From Streptomyces albipurpureus (GTDB lineage Bacteria; Actinomycetota; Actinomycetes; Streptomycetales; Streptomycetaceae): 43,761 nucleotides of DNA. This document shows positions 17,232 through 25,950 of the stretch, one piece after another. Made by a program: the position numbers and the translations under genes. The notes beneath the pieces are model-generated. The model searched no databases. It was not told the DNA's origin and worked only from the letters and a program-made list of their open reading frames with translations. Every line of letters starts with the position of its first letter. Positions within the stretch are counted from its first letter, which is position 1. The stretch covers positions 157,268 to 201,028 of the forward strand of contig NZ_JAMQAW010000009.1 of the NCBI RefSeq assembly GCF_023701525.1. The letters are read 5' to 3'.

Positions 17232-20200
17232 TCATAGTCGCCACTCCACGGGCGCCACCGGACGGTAGGCACAGTGCGCGCCCGTGGTCACCGACTCCCG
17301 CAGATGCGCGGCCAGCTCAGGATGGAGGGCGTCCAGCTTGCGCAGGGTGTCGCGGATGCGCGCTGTCACCGTCTTACGGGCGCGCTCCGCCTCGTCCCCC
17401 AGCCGACGGGTACGCCCGCCCAGGCCCGCTGCCGTGCGCAACTCATCGAGGAGCGCGACTCGTTCGCGGTCGAACTCCGCAGCCCTATGGGTGTCGCCCA
17501 GCTCTGCCGCACGGTCTATCTCCTCATCCAGCCTCTCCAGCCGAAGCCGGTAGCGGGACTTGGCCTCCTCATCGAGGACCGGGTCCGCGCCGAAGCGATG
17601 GGCTGCGAGGACGGTGGCGCCACCCGCCGGGTCAAGCAGTGCCACCGCGGGCACATCCTCACCCGAGTGGGAGAGCAGGGCGTGGAGATCCCGTAGGCCC
17701 TTCGCCTCCGGCATATGAACCTCACGGCCCGCGAAGGTGAGCGACCAGACAGCCCCATCCCTGCGGAACTCCTGATCCGGGGCGGGCTGAGCAGGCTCGA
17801 TGGGTTCCCTGATGGGGCCTGGCTCGGACGGTGCGATCAGATGGGTCAGCCCCAACTCCGCTGCGTCCCGGTGCGTGAGCCCCATGAGCTCCGCCGGAGC
17901 CATGGCGCCCAGGACGCGGATCAGCGCCGCCCGCGACCGCACGGACCAGGGCCTTGCCCACATCCGGTCCGCCGACTCATATGCCGCCGTGAGCTCGGCC
18001 TCCGCTGCGTCCCGATCTCCCAGCGCCTCATCCAGCAGCCCCAGCCAGAGATCCACCGGTCCGCCGAGATCGCATCCATAGAGCGAGACCAGCCACTGCC
18101 CGCGGTACGGCGCGAGCGCGGCTCTCGCCTCGGCAATCCGTTCTCTGTCTCCCGTGAGCACCGCGGCTTGGGCGCGGAGTCGCATCCACAACGGGGTGAA
18201 CATCCTGGGCAGTGGCTCCGGGAGGTCCTGCACCGCGTCCGCCATCCGCACCGCGAGGGCGGTGTTACCGCGCTCGGCGGCCGTCAGGCCCACCAGCAGC
18301 TCCGGGTAGGGGTGCCCGGTGGTGTCCAGGCGGTCCACCACAGCCTGGGCCGCGTCGAATCGTCCCTGGAGCAGATCCAGCGCCCACTCCAGATGTGCTT
18401 GCATAAAGTCGAAGGGCCCATGGGCCTCCTGGAGTTGGGCCAGTCTCGCCATCCCCTCGCGCGCCTGTGCAAACCGTCCGCACAGCCCCGCGATCAGCGC
18501 ATTGTCGATCACATGCGCCAACTCGAAACGGCGCAGCCCCGCCCGCTCGGCGACCGAGCTGAAGGTGCGCAGCTGATCCAGATAGCGCGGGTCGGCCAAC
18601 TCCAGCAGGGTCACCCAGCGCATCGATTGGGCGTGGAGCTCCATCTCCCGGTTCTCGGTGCGATGGCCCACCTCGATCATCTCGTCGGTGAGCGTCAGCC
18701 GTTCCTCGGAGGTCCCGAGCCCCCAGATCGCGTCATGCCGAGCCCAGAGCGAGAACGCCAGCGCGTCATCGTCGTCCCCGCTGCGCGCCAGCGCCGTCGT
18801 CTGTACCGCCAGCTCCTGCGCGAGCAGTTCGGGCGGCAACGCCGGCTCGTCCCCACTGCCGATGAGCGCCCGATGCGCGTCCCGTAGCAGCTGGGTGTTC
18901 TCCGCCTTGCGGGTGGTGAAGTAGTCGTTCTGATGGAGGGTGATCGCGACTCGGGCCAGCAGCTCCGGGTCACGCAGGGGCTTTGCCAGCGCCACCGCCT
19001 GCTCAAAGGCACGCTGGCTGTCCTCCGCATCGCCGTGGTGACCACACTCCCCACCCAGTTCCAGATGGATCAGTGCCGCCTTGCGGGTGTCGTCTCCGGC
19101 GGCCTCGATCGCCCGCCGGAAATGACCCATGGCCTCTTCGCGGGCGAGTCTGCCCGAAGCGTTGCGCGCGGCGACCAACAGCAGCTCGACCCTTTTCTCC
19201 CGGTCGAGTTCCTCCCCCGCCAGATAGGCGTGCCGCGCCAGATCGGCCGGCACCATCTTGTCGTTGAGCACCGGTGCCGCATCCAACGCCCTGACGACCG
19301 CGGCATGCCTGCTCCTGGTCTCGGCCTCGGCCAACTCGTCGTACAGCGTCTCCCGTACGAGGTCGTGCGCGAAGGCGAATCGCCCGCCCGCGCGGGGTGT
19401 CACCAGCCGGGAGGCGACTGCGCGCTCCAGCAGCCGGTCGACCTGCGGCACCGGCGCTGACACCGCCGCCGCCAGCACCTGGCGGTGGAACTCCCGCCCG
19501 AGCACGGCGGCCGTCTCCAGCAGCGAGCTCACCGAGTCGGGCAGCAGCGCCAGCCGTCGCCGCACCGCCTCCCGCACCCCGGGGGCAACGGTGGTCACCG
19601 GGCTGCCGCTACGCCAGATCCGGGCCGTCTGCTCCACGAAGAACGGGTTGCCACCCGTGCGCCGAAAGACCTCGTCGACCATCGCGGGCTCCGGCTCGAC
19701 CCCCGCCGTCAGCGCGATCAGCGCACCCACCTCGTCCCGACCAAGACCGGTCAGTGTCACGGTCGCCGCGGCCCGGGCGGTCAGGGGAAGGATCAGGTGC
19801 CGCAGGGGATGGTCGGCGGCCTCCACCTCCACATCCCGGTAGGTGCCGACCAGCAGCAACCGCTCGAACCAGGCGTGCTGTGCGGCGAATTCAAGGAGCT
19901 TGAGCGAGGCCGAATCCGCCCAGTGCAGATCATCGAGCACCACGACCAGCGGTCGCTGCTGGGAGAAGGTGACCAGCGCGGTCGTCACCGCGTCATAGAG
20001 CGCGAAGCTCTCGCCGCCCTCGCGGGATTCGCCCAACTCCTCCCCGAGCAGTGCGCCTAGCCGCCCTCCCGCCGCCTTCTCCAGCTGGGGCCAGTCGTCC
20101 CCGGCGCTACGCCGAAGTGCGCGCACCACCTGGACCCAGGGCCAGTACCCCGGGGCGCTGTCCGAATCCCAGCAGGAGCCACCGAGCACCAGGGCGCCAC

Positions 20201-20396
20201 GCCGCCGCGCCTCGTCGGCGGCATCCGTGACCAGCGAGGTCTTGCCGATCCCGGCTTCACCGGTGACCAGCACGAGACCGCCGTGGCTCTCGGTCGCCCG
20301 GCCGATCTCGGTCCTGAGGACGCCCGCGGGATGGTCGCGTCCGATCAGTGCAGGGGTCATGTCGAAACCATAGGAGGTGGCACTGACAGTCCGCAT
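17232..20396 (-). CDS. large AAA/STAND-type ATPase with tetratricopeptide-like region
   Basis: A 1054-residue cytoplasmic protein. An AAA_16-type NTPase module occupies about 15-300: Walker A GEAGIGKT at 46-53, Walker B in VVVLDDLHWAD and a sensor motif GTYRDVE. Residues about 390-880 are helical, TPR-like repeats, as in LAL/MalT-type regulators. The C-terminus lacks the LuxR HTH. Instead it has the segment AVWSLTFAGREVHMPEAKGLRDL and a basic region ending in IRDTLRKLDALHPELAAHLR, which recurs in other actinobacterial members by memory and may be a divergent output domain. The start is ATG at 20396 behind GGGGGAA; the in-frame ATG at 20360 has no ribosome binding site. It converges with the MerR-PP2C gene with only 10 bp between. 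Confidence 0.85.
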   Translation of the reverse strand: MRTVSATSYGFDMTPALIGRDHPAGVLRTEIGRATESHGGLVLVTGEAGIGKTSLVTDAADEARRRGALVLGGSCWDSDSAPGYWPWVQVVRALRRSAGDDWPQLEKAAGGRLGALLGEELGESREGGESFALYDAVTTALVTFSQQRPLVVVLDDLHWADSASLKLLEFAAQHAWFERLLLVGTYRDVEVEAADHPLRHLILPLTARAAATVTLTGLGRDEVGALIALTAGVEPEPAMVDEVFRRTGGNPFFVEQTARIWRSGSPVTTVAPGVREAVRRRLALLPDSVSSLLETAAVLGREFHRQVLAAAVSAPVPQVDRLLERAVASRLVTPRAGGRFAFAHDLVRETLYDELAEAETRSRHAAVVRALDAAPVLNDKMVPADLARHAYLAGEELDREKRVELLLVAARNASGRLAREEAMGHFRRAIEAAGDDTRKAALIHLELGGECGHHGDAEDSQRAFEQAVALAKPLRDPELLARVAITLHQNDYFTTRKAENTQLLRDAHRALIGSGDEPALPPELLAQELAVQTTALARSGDDDDALAFSLWARHDAIWGLGTSEERLTLTDEMIEVGHRTENREMELHAQSMRWVTLLELADPRYLDQLRTFSSVAERAGLRRFELAHVIDNALIAGLCGRFAQAREGMARLAQLQEAHGPFDFMQAHLEWALDLLQGRFDAAQAVVDRLDTTGHPYPELLVGLTAAERGNTALAVRMADAVQDLPEPLPRMFTPLWMRLRAQAAVLTGDRERIAEARAALAPYRGQWLVSLYGCDLGGPVDLWLGLLDEALGDRDAAEAELTAAYESADRMWARPWSVRSRAALIRVLGAMAPAELMGLTHRDAAELGLTHLIAPSEPGPIREPIEPAQPAPDQEFRRDGAVWSLTFAGREVHMPEAKGLRDLHALLSHSGEDVPAVALLDPAGGATVLAAHRFGADPVLDEEAKSRYRLRLERLDEEIDRAAELGDTHRAAEFDRERVALLDELRTAAGLGGRTRRLGDEAERARKTVTARIRDTLRKLDALHPELAAHLRESVTTGAHCAYRPVAPVEWRL

Positions 20397-20710
20397 GGGG
20401 GAATTCCCCCGCCCGCCCTCGGAACTGGCCCTTGCCTCGCTCCTCGCCCGGCCTCGGACTGGCCCGCGCCCGGCCTCGCTCCTCGCCCCTCGCCTCGCTC
20501 CTCGCCTCGCTCCCCGCCCGGCCCCCAGGTCGCCGTCCCGCCCCCCGTCTACCCCTCACCCGCCCCTTCCGCTCTGTCCCGGCCGCCCCGGGCCTGTCCT
20601 CTATGGTCCAAGTCGGGTTTCGTTCGGTGATGCTGCCGTTCGGTGGTGCTTTCGCTCGTTTCACGGTCTTGCGCCGCCCAAGCCGACAGCGCCCAAGCCG
20701 ACAGCGCCTA

Positions 20711-20800
20711 CACCCGCACCGGCAACGGCACCCGCACCCACACCCGCACCGGCAACGGCACCCGCACCCACACCCGCACCGGCAACATCACCCGCACCTG
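20711..20800. repeat. 30-bp tandem repeat, three copies
   Basis: Units at 20711-20740, 20741-20770 and 20771-20800, each beginning CACCCGCACCGGCAAC. The first two are identical and the third has a few changes at its end. It lies in non-coding DNA downstream of the FMN reductase gene. Confidence 0.85.
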
Positions 20801-20827
20801 GAGCGCCCAGTGCCACGCGGAATCGAC

Positions 20828-20859
20828 GAAGGCCCGAGCCATCGCGGACTCGGGCCTTC
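20828..20859 (-). terminator. terminator of the LLM / FMN reductase operon
   Basis: GAAGGCCCGAG and CTCGGGCCTTC form a perfect 11-bp stem with a 10-nt loop, 37 bp past the reductase stop codon. Confidence 0.7.
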
Positions 20860-20896
20860 GGCACCGTTCAGCACGGCGTTGTCGCTCCCACCGCCA

Positions 20897-21508
20897 CTAC
20901 GCGATGGGCAGTGCCGCCACCGGCGAGGACGAGTCGTAGGCCTGCTCCCGGCGGGGGGTGCTGGCCATCAGCCGCGCGAACTGCTCGCCCGCCCGGTCGA
21001 TCCGCACCGGCAGGGTGTCGGTGAGCGCGTCGCCCGTACCGCCCCAGTCCTCCGAGGCCGCGTACACGGCCGTCGGAGCGACGATCGCCCGCAGATAGGC
21101 GAAGAGCGGGCGCAGCGCGTGTTCCAGCACCAGCGAGTGCCGGGCCGTGCCACCGGTCGCCCCCACCAACACCGGCTTCCCGGTCAGGGCATCGGGATCG
21201 ATCAGGTCGAAGAACGACTTGAAGAGCCCGCTGTACGAGGCGGTGAACACGGGGGTCACGGCGATCACACCATCGGACTGGGTCACCGCTTCGATCGCCT
21301 CATCGAGCGTGGGCGGCGGAAAGCCGGTGACCAGGTGGTTGGCGATGGGTACTGCCAGCTCACGCAACTCGATGACGCGTACCTCAACGTCCATGCCCTG
21401 CCCCGCCAGGCCCGCCCGTACCGCCTCGGTGAGGCGGTCGGCCAGCAGACGGGTCGATGAGGGCACGCTCAGACCGGCGGACACAGCCACCAGCTTCAGT
21501 GTCTTCAT
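20897..21508 (-). CDS. FMN reductase, CE1759 family
   Basis: Flavodoxin-like NAD(P)H:FMN reductase, 203 residues. The N-terminal strand and flavin loop KLVAVSAGLSVPSSTRLLAD and the segment TPVFTASYSGLFKSFFDL are typical. The CE1759 family is defined by its constant pairing with an LLM-type monooxygenase, which is present directly upstream; the reductase would supply reduced flavin to it. The ATG at 21508 follows AAGGAGG (7-nt spacing), which lies inside the end of the LLM gene; the two genes are 2 bp apart, so translational coupling is likely. A terminator follows. Confidence 0.92.
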   Translation of the reverse strand: MKTLKLVAVSAGLSVPSSTRLLADRLTEAVRAGLAGQGMDVEVRVIELRELAVPIANHLVTGFPPPTLDEAIEAVTQSDGVIAVTPVFTASYSGLFKSFFDLIDPDALTGKPVLVGATGGTARHSLVLEHALRPLFAYLRAIVAPTAVYAASEDWGGTGDALTDTLPVRIDRAGEQFARLMASTPRREQAYDSSSPVAALPIA

Positions 21509-21510
21509 CG

Positions 21511-22593
21511 TTACGCCTCCTTACGGGCGGCAATGACGGCGGGGTGGAGCGGGGCACTCTCGGGCACCCCGGCGGGCCGCAGCTTCGCGAACTCCTTGCG
21601 CAGCACCGGGACGACCTCCTCGCCGAGGATGTCGAGCTGCTCCAGCACCGTCTTCAGCGGCAGACCGGCGTGGTCCATCAGGAACAGCTGGCGCTGGTAG
21701 TCGCCCACGGCGTCGCGGAAGCCAAGGGTCCGTTCGATCACCTGTTGCGGCGATCCGACGGTCAGCGGGGTCTGCTCGCTGAAGTCCTCCAGCGAGGGAC
21801 CGTGACCGTAGACCGGCGCGTTGTCGAAGTACGGTCGGAACTCGCGGACCGCGTCCTGCGAGTTCTTACGCATGTACACCTGACCGCCGAGTCCGACAAT
21901 GGCCTGCTCGGGCGTGCCATGGCCGTAGTGCGCGTACCGCTTCCGATAGAGCTCCACCATCTTCTTGGTGTGGCTCATGGGCCAGAAGATGTTGTTGTGG
22001 AAGAAGCCGTCACCGTAGTAGGCGGCCTGCTCCGCGATCTCGGGGGAGCGGATCGAGCCGTGCCAGACGAACGGCGGGACGCCGTCCATCGGGCGCGGGG
22101 TGGAGGTGAAGGACTGGAGCGGGGTTCGGAACTTGCCCTCCCAGTCCACCACGTCCTCCCGCCACAACTTGTGCAGCAGCGAGTAGTTCTCCAGGGCCAG
22201 CGGTATGCCCTGTCGGATGTCCTTGCCGAACCACGGATAGACCGGACCGGTGTTACCCCGGCCCATCATCAGGTCCACCCGGCCATCGGCGAGGTGCTGG
22301 AGGTAGGCGTAGTCCTCAGCGATCTTCACCGGGTCATTGGTGGTGATGAGGGTGGTGGAGGTGGAGAGGATCAGGTTCTCGGTACGGGCCGCGATATGTC
22401 CCAGCAGCGTCGTGGGGGACGAGGGGACGAACGGCGGGTTGTGGTGCTCGCCGGTGGCGAAGACGTCGAGACCGACCTCTTCGACCTTCTGAGCGATGGC
22501 GACCGTCGCCTTGATCCGCTCGTGCTCGCTCGGCGTACGACCGTTGGTCGGGTCGGTCGTGACATCGCCGACGGTGAAGATGCCGAACTGCAT
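21511..22593 (-). CDS. LLM-class flavin-dependent oxidoreductase, CE1758 family
   Basis: Luciferase-like monooxygenase of about 360 residues, cytoplasmic. The core contains FATGEHHNPPFVPSSP, the LSTSTTLITTNDPVKIAEDYAYL segment, and GRVDLMMGRGNTGPVYPWFG, all typical of bacterial luciferase-like TIM barrels. In the CE1758/CE1759 duo it uses reduced FMN made by its neighbour; the physiological substrate is unknown. ATG at 22593 is preferred: AGAGGTGA lies 6 nt before it. A GTG at 22602 would add three residues but its site is too close. A palindromic operator at 22618-22636 overlaps the likely promoter. Confidence 0.92.
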   Translation of the reverse strand: MQFGIFTVGDVTTDPTNGRTPSEHERIKATVAIAQKVEEVGLDVFATGEHHNPPFVPSSPTTLLGHIAARTENLILSTSTTLITTNDPVKIAEDYAYLQHLADGRVDLMMGRGNTGPVYPWFGKDIRQGIPLALENYSLLHKLWREDVVDWEGKFRTPLQSFTSTPRPMDGVPPFVWHGSIRSPEIAEQAAYYGDGFFHNNIFWPMSHTKKMVELYRKRYAHYGHGTPEQAIVGLGGQVYMRKNSQDAVREFRPYFDNAPVYGHGPSLEDFSEQTPLTVGSPQQVIERTLGFRDAVGDYQRQLFLMDHAGLPLKTVLEQLDILGEEVVPVLRKEFAKLRPAGVPESAPLHPAVIAARKEA

Positions 22594-22602
22594 GGAGCTC
22601 AC

Positions 22603-22943
22603 CTCTCGGGGTAGGGCTTCAACCTAAGTGGTTGAATGTTGAATCAAACCCTATAACGAGAGCCCCCTCGCCGCTATTCCTGCCCGGGTCCACCCTGTGG
22701 TCCGACCCCTCGTAAACCCCTTCCCGACTGGTGTTATGGCATCGGTCGAACATTTTCGCCGCTCTGTCGCTCCTCCTGTGAGGTCCTGTCTGTATTCCGC
22801 CCATATACGAACAAGTCATTACGCTCTGCTACATCTGGATCATCACGCGGCGCCTGCAATGCGCCTGCGCCCCGCCCGCACCACGGCTTTCGACCGACTG
22901 TCGAGCCCGGTCGTCGAGGCGGCTGTCGAACCGCCGTCTGCGG
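22603..22943. other. intergenic region upstream of the LLM operon
   Basis: About 340 bp between the LLM start and the end of the DUF4239 gene, locally AT-richer than its surroundings. Apart from the dyad at 22618-22636 I see no strong signal. Confidence 0.5.
22618..22636. promoter_or_regulatory. palindromic operator before the LLM operon
   Basis: TTCAACC-TAAGT-GGTTGAA is a perfect 7+7 dyad 25 bp upstream of the LLM start, followed by a second half-site-like TTGAATC. The AT-rich, TTGAA-bearing form resembles operators of MarR-type repressors. No such regulator gene is adjacent, so the repressor would be encoded elsewhere. Confidence 0.6.
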
Positions 22944-23717
22944 CTATTTCGCCGCGGAGAAGAGTTGTCTGAACGCATCCGCCGAATCCGAGCCCGAGCG
23001 CCCGAAGGGGGCGTCGAAGTCCCACACCAGGAAGAGGAGGAAGGCGATCAGCGCGCTGAAGAGCCCGGCGAGCAGTAGCTCCCTCGGCGAGCGGCCGATA
23101 TGCATGGTGAAGATCAATCCGACGGTCACCAGCGCCCCGATGATCAGACCGAACCAGACCACACCCGGCAGGGTCGCCCCCGCGTTCTGCTCCCGTGCGT
23201 TGCGGGCGTCATCCGCGATGGAGACCTGGTCCAGCATGGGTTGGTACGCCTGTGCCTCCAGCTCATCGGAGGGGGCACGTTGCGCGATGTCCGTCCGTAC
23301 GGTGTCCAGCAGTTGGTTGCCGCGGTCGGACAGCTCATCGCCGGCCGTCATCCGCGGCCACTCCTTGTCGACGACATAGGAGACATAGGCGTCGATGTCC
23401 TCGCGCAGCTTCTCCTGGACATCGGGCGGGAAGACCTCCGCCCGCTGGGTGATCTCGTAGAGCGACTGCGCCTCTCGCCGTACATCGTCCTGGGCGGTGC
23501 TGCGCGCCTCCCAGACTCCGGCGATCGCGAGGCCGAGCACGATGGCGTAGACAACGCCGACCATCATCGTCATGTACTCAAGGACGTCGGGCGTCTCGTC
23601 GTGGTCGTCGTCCGGGACTGCCCGGGACTCGCGTCTGTGCTGGCTGAACAGGGTGGCGGTGAGGACGACGGCACAGGCGGCGGCCATCGCGATGGCCAGG
23701 ACCAGCCATTCGGACAT
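22944..23717 (-). CDS. DUF4239 (bestrophin-like domain) membrane protein
   Basis: A 257-residue membrane protein: one N-terminal helix (4-24), a second helix near 48-66, a helical loop of about 120 residues (ERAEVFPP-like region with EAQSLYEITQRAEVFPPDVQ), then two helices at about 187-207 and 213-233. This layout and the motif VYAIVLGLAIAGVWEAR match DUF4239. Members resemble bestrophin channels but have no settled role. The ATG at 23717 has GGAGAA at 6-nt spacing. Confidence 0.88.
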   Translation of the reverse strand: MSEWLVLAIAMAAACAVVLTATLFSQHRRESRAVPDDDHDETPDVLEYMTMMVGVVYAIVLGLAIAGVWEARSTAQDDVRREAQSLYEITQRAEVFPPDVQEKLREDIDAYVSYVVDKEWPRMTAGDELSDRGNQLLDTVRTDIAQRAPSDELEAQAYQPMLDQVSIADDARNAREQNAGATLPGVVWFGLIIGALVTVGLIFTMHIGRSPRELLLAGLFSALIAFLLFLVWDFDAPFGRSGSDSADAFRQLFSAAK

Positions 23718-23839
23718 GGGGGTTCTCCGTGCTGTTCGGGGGGTTTGCTGTGCTGTGACTTCGGTTCGCTGGGGTGGTTTCGGGCGCGGGAGGCCGCTCA
23801 GCGGCCCGCTCGGCCGGTACTGCGGGGTTGGACGGGCCG

Positions 23840-25228
23840 TCAGCGACCGCGCCGGGGCCGCAGGATGGCGGCGGCGAGGATGGCCGGTGTGGTGGTCGTG
23901 AGCGTCAGGATCACCAGGGGGAGCCCGTCCGAACGCTGCTTCCGCGGAATCGGGTGGTACTTCCGTACGGGGAAGGCCTGCGGCGGCTCGGCCGGTGGCG
24001 AACTACTGGGGGGCGGGCTGCTCGGCGTCGCCGAAGGCAGCGGCCGGGGCCCGGGAAGCGCGGGGGACACAGCGCGGGGAGGCTCGACCCGGGGCGCGCG
24101 AGGAGCCGGCGGGACCTCAGCGGGCGGCGGTGCGGGCGCCGGGGGCGGTGTCGGCGTCGGCGCGGGGGGCGGCGTGGGGCTGGGAGTGGGCTTGGGCGTC
24201 GGGGTCGGAGTCGGGCTGGGCGTCGGGGTCGGAGTCGGGGTTGGCGTCGGAGTCGGCGTGGGCGTCGGGGTGGGCGTGGGTGTCGGTGTTGGTGTTGGTG
24301 TCGGGGTGGGGCAAGGTGGCGGTGGAGGCGGTGGCGGGCAGTCCGTGAAGAGATGGATGGACACCGAGATGTCGACGGAGATGGGCAACGGCCCGTCGAC
24401 GGACACGGACGCCGAGCCACAGACGAGCCCGGGTACCGAGACATACGACGACACATCGATGGGGAACGCCGTGCGGAACGCGCCCGCCGCCCGGGACGGG
24501 GCGAACACGGGCCGTGGAACGGAGCTGGCGGGCTTCTGCCGGTGCTTCCGAGCCGCTGCCGCCGTCGGTGCCGGTGTGTGCTCCACGGGCACTGTTACGG
24601 GTACGGGTACGAGCGCTGAGGCCGTTGTGTCGCGGCGACCCGCCGCACCGGTTGCGGTGGGGGCCGGTTCGTCCGCGAGAGGGGTCTGCGCCTGACCGCG
24701 AGCGGCCTCGGTGGAAGTCTTCGGTGCTGAGGCTGCCGGGTGGGACTTCGCCCGCTCCGAGGGCTCCTTGGGCTCAATCCCGATCGATGGTTCAGCTCCG
24801 TAGTTGACCCTCGTCCCCGCCTTGGCCCCGGCCTCGGCACTGGCTTCGGTCCCGGACCTGGGCCCGGCCTCTGGAGCGGACGCGGACTCTGCCTCGGCCC
24901 TGGACTCTGCCTCGGCCCTGGACCCTGCCTCGGGCCCACCGGTCGACCCCGCCGAGGTCGCTCCCGGCTTCGGGTCCGTCTCTTCCGCCGTTGCGCCGTC
25001 GGAGTACGAGTCAACGGCCTGACCGGACCGCTGAGATCGGCCGGCTCGTTCAGCTGCTCCGTCGTCCGCCCGGACTCCGCTTCCTGTCCTCGACGCGGCC
25101 GCTTCCGCGGACGCCGACGCATGGATCGTCTCTGTCCCGGCACCGCCCGCAGCAGTGGCCACAGCCACCCCCTGCGAGCCGACAATCGCCGCGATCCCCA
25201 GCGCGCTCAACTGCTGCCATCCCGCCAC
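23840..25228 (-). CDS. surface protein with Thr-Pro repeat tract
   Basis: About 462 residues. A short N-terminal hydrophobic segment (LSALGIAAIVGSQGVAVATA) could be a signal peptide or anchor. It is followed by a long Ala/Glu/Ser-rich region, a small compact segment (ISVDGPLPISVDISVS-like, with two cysteines), a (Thr-Pro)n and Pro-rich stalk of about 120 residues, and a C-terminal hydrophobic helix ending in the basic tail RPRRGR. The layout suggests a membrane-anchored wall-spanning protein. The start is uncertain: GTG at 25228 lacks a clear ribosome binding site, and a TTG at 25285 would add 19 residues. No family or function recognised. Confidence 0.6.
   Translation of the reverse strand: MAGWQQLSALGIAAIVGSQGVAVATAAGGAGTETIHASASAEAAASRTGSGVRADDGAAERAGRSQRSGQAVDSYSDGATAEETDPKPGATSAGSTGGPEAGSRAEAESRAEAESASAPEAGPRSGTEASAEAGAKAGTRVNYGAEPSIGIEPKEPSERAKSHPAASAPKTSTEAARGQAQTPLADEPAPTATGAAGRRDTTASALVPVPVTVPVEHTPAPTAAAARKHRQKPASSVPRPVFAPSRAAGAFRTAFPIDVSSYVSVPGLVCGSASVSVDGPLPISVDISVSIHLFTDCPPPPPPPPCPTPTPTPTPTPTPTPTPTPTPTPTPTPTPTPSPTPTPTPKPTPSPTPPPAPTPTPPPAPAPPPAEVPPAPRAPRVEPPRAVSPALPGPRPLPSATPSSPPPSSSPPAEPPQAFPVRKYHPIPRKQRSDGLPLVILTLTTTTPAILAAAILRPRRGR
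24140..24312. repeat. 6-bp repeat tract encoding Thr-Pro
   Basis: Imperfect GGCGTC/GGGGTC/GGAGTC hexamers repeat through about 170 bp and encode Thr-Pro dipeptides on the minus strand. The plus strand is G-rich with many GGGG runs, so slippage and quadruplex formation are possible. Confidence 0.75.
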
Positions 25229-25432
25229 ATTCGTACGGTAGGGGCACAGCGGGGCACAGAGTGGACCATCGTCCGGATAAATCAATTAGACGTTTGTCTG
25301 ATACCTCACCCACATGTCCCACATTCGGCGCGGGGGTCACATAGGTTGATCCCTGCATCAGTGCACGGGCTCAGCGCCCCGCGCGGAGTACTTCGGAATG
25401 CGGGTTCTGATGACCCGTGAGAGGTTCGCCGG

Positions 25433-25639
25433 GTGATGAGTTTCTTGATCGCCGCCCTGTCGGTCCCCATGGTCGCCGCCTGCTCCGTGGTCGCGCTCAT
25501 GCTGCTCGGCACCTCCGCCCTCCGCTTCTCCAGCGCGGGCCGTACCGACCCCTCCGACGAGGCGCGTTCGGTGGTGCTCGCGATCTACGGCTGTGTGATC
25601 GCCCTGATGACCCTGGGGCTCTTCGTCACCCTGCTGTAG
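25433..25639 (+). CDS. small two-helix membrane protein
   Basis: A 68-residue hydrophobic protein with helices at about 4-27 and 47-67 joined by a polar loop (SSAGRTDPSDEARS). GAGAGG at 25419-25424 precedes both the GTG at 25433 and an adjacent in-frame ATG at 25436; either may be used. No family assigned, but the codon usage and ribosome site support a real gene. Confidence 0.6.
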   Translation: MMSFLIAALSVPMVAACSVVALMLLGTSALRFSSAGRTDPSDEARSVVLAIYGCVIALMTLGLFVTLL

Positions 25640-25950
25640 CGGGAGCACCAGGTCTGCGGGATCGGTTGGTTGACGTGGTGTCACCGTCACCGCCGCGGCG
25701 CTGGGAGTCGGCGGACGCCGACCTGGAGCGGCCCTCGACGCCTGCTCCCGGTTCGACGACCGACTCAGGATGGTTGGCCGGGCCCGGAGCGTCGACCCAC
25801 TTCGGACGGTCGTCGCCCTGGTGTGTCGCGTACGGCCCGTCTCCGCGCAGGACAGCGCTCACCCTGTGCTCGGGCGTCGACGAGCCGCGTCACGAACGGC
25901 CGGCCCCTGGCCCTCCCACCCCGAAGGGTCGGCTCGGCGAGAGGCCCGGT
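25640..25950. other. intergenic region between convergent genes
   Basis: About 310 bp after the small membrane gene and before the end of corA. No credible gene or strong hairpin seen. Confidence 0.45.

Larger units (their letters stand above)
20397..20896. other. intergenic region with 30-bp tandem repeats
   Basis: About 500 bp. It contains CTCGCTCCTCGCC-type words near 20430-20520, a 15-bp duplication (GCCCAAGCCGACAGC at 20676 and 20691), the 30-bp repeats at 20711-20800 and a terminator at 20828-20859. No credible gene despite open frames created by repeats. Confidence 0.6.

Noticed and set aside
20711..20800. CRISPR-like array
   Set aside because: The 30-bp units are contiguous tandem repeats without unique spacers.
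20377..21024. Plus-strand frame with Pro-Ala-Thr repeats
   Set aside because: The apparent Pro/Ala/Thr repeats come from 15-bp and 30-bp DNA repeats in a non-coding gap, and the frame runs antisense into the FMN reductase. No ribosome site.
22747..22762. TCGAACATTTTCGCCG as another SOS box
   Set aside because: The left half-site matches but the right half lacks GTTCGA, and it precedes no gene start.
24595..25185. Arg/Pro-rich minus-strand frame inside the Thr-Pro protein gene
   Set aside because: Composition is that of a shadow frame of Ala/Glu-rich coding DNA, with many Arg codons from GC-rich text.
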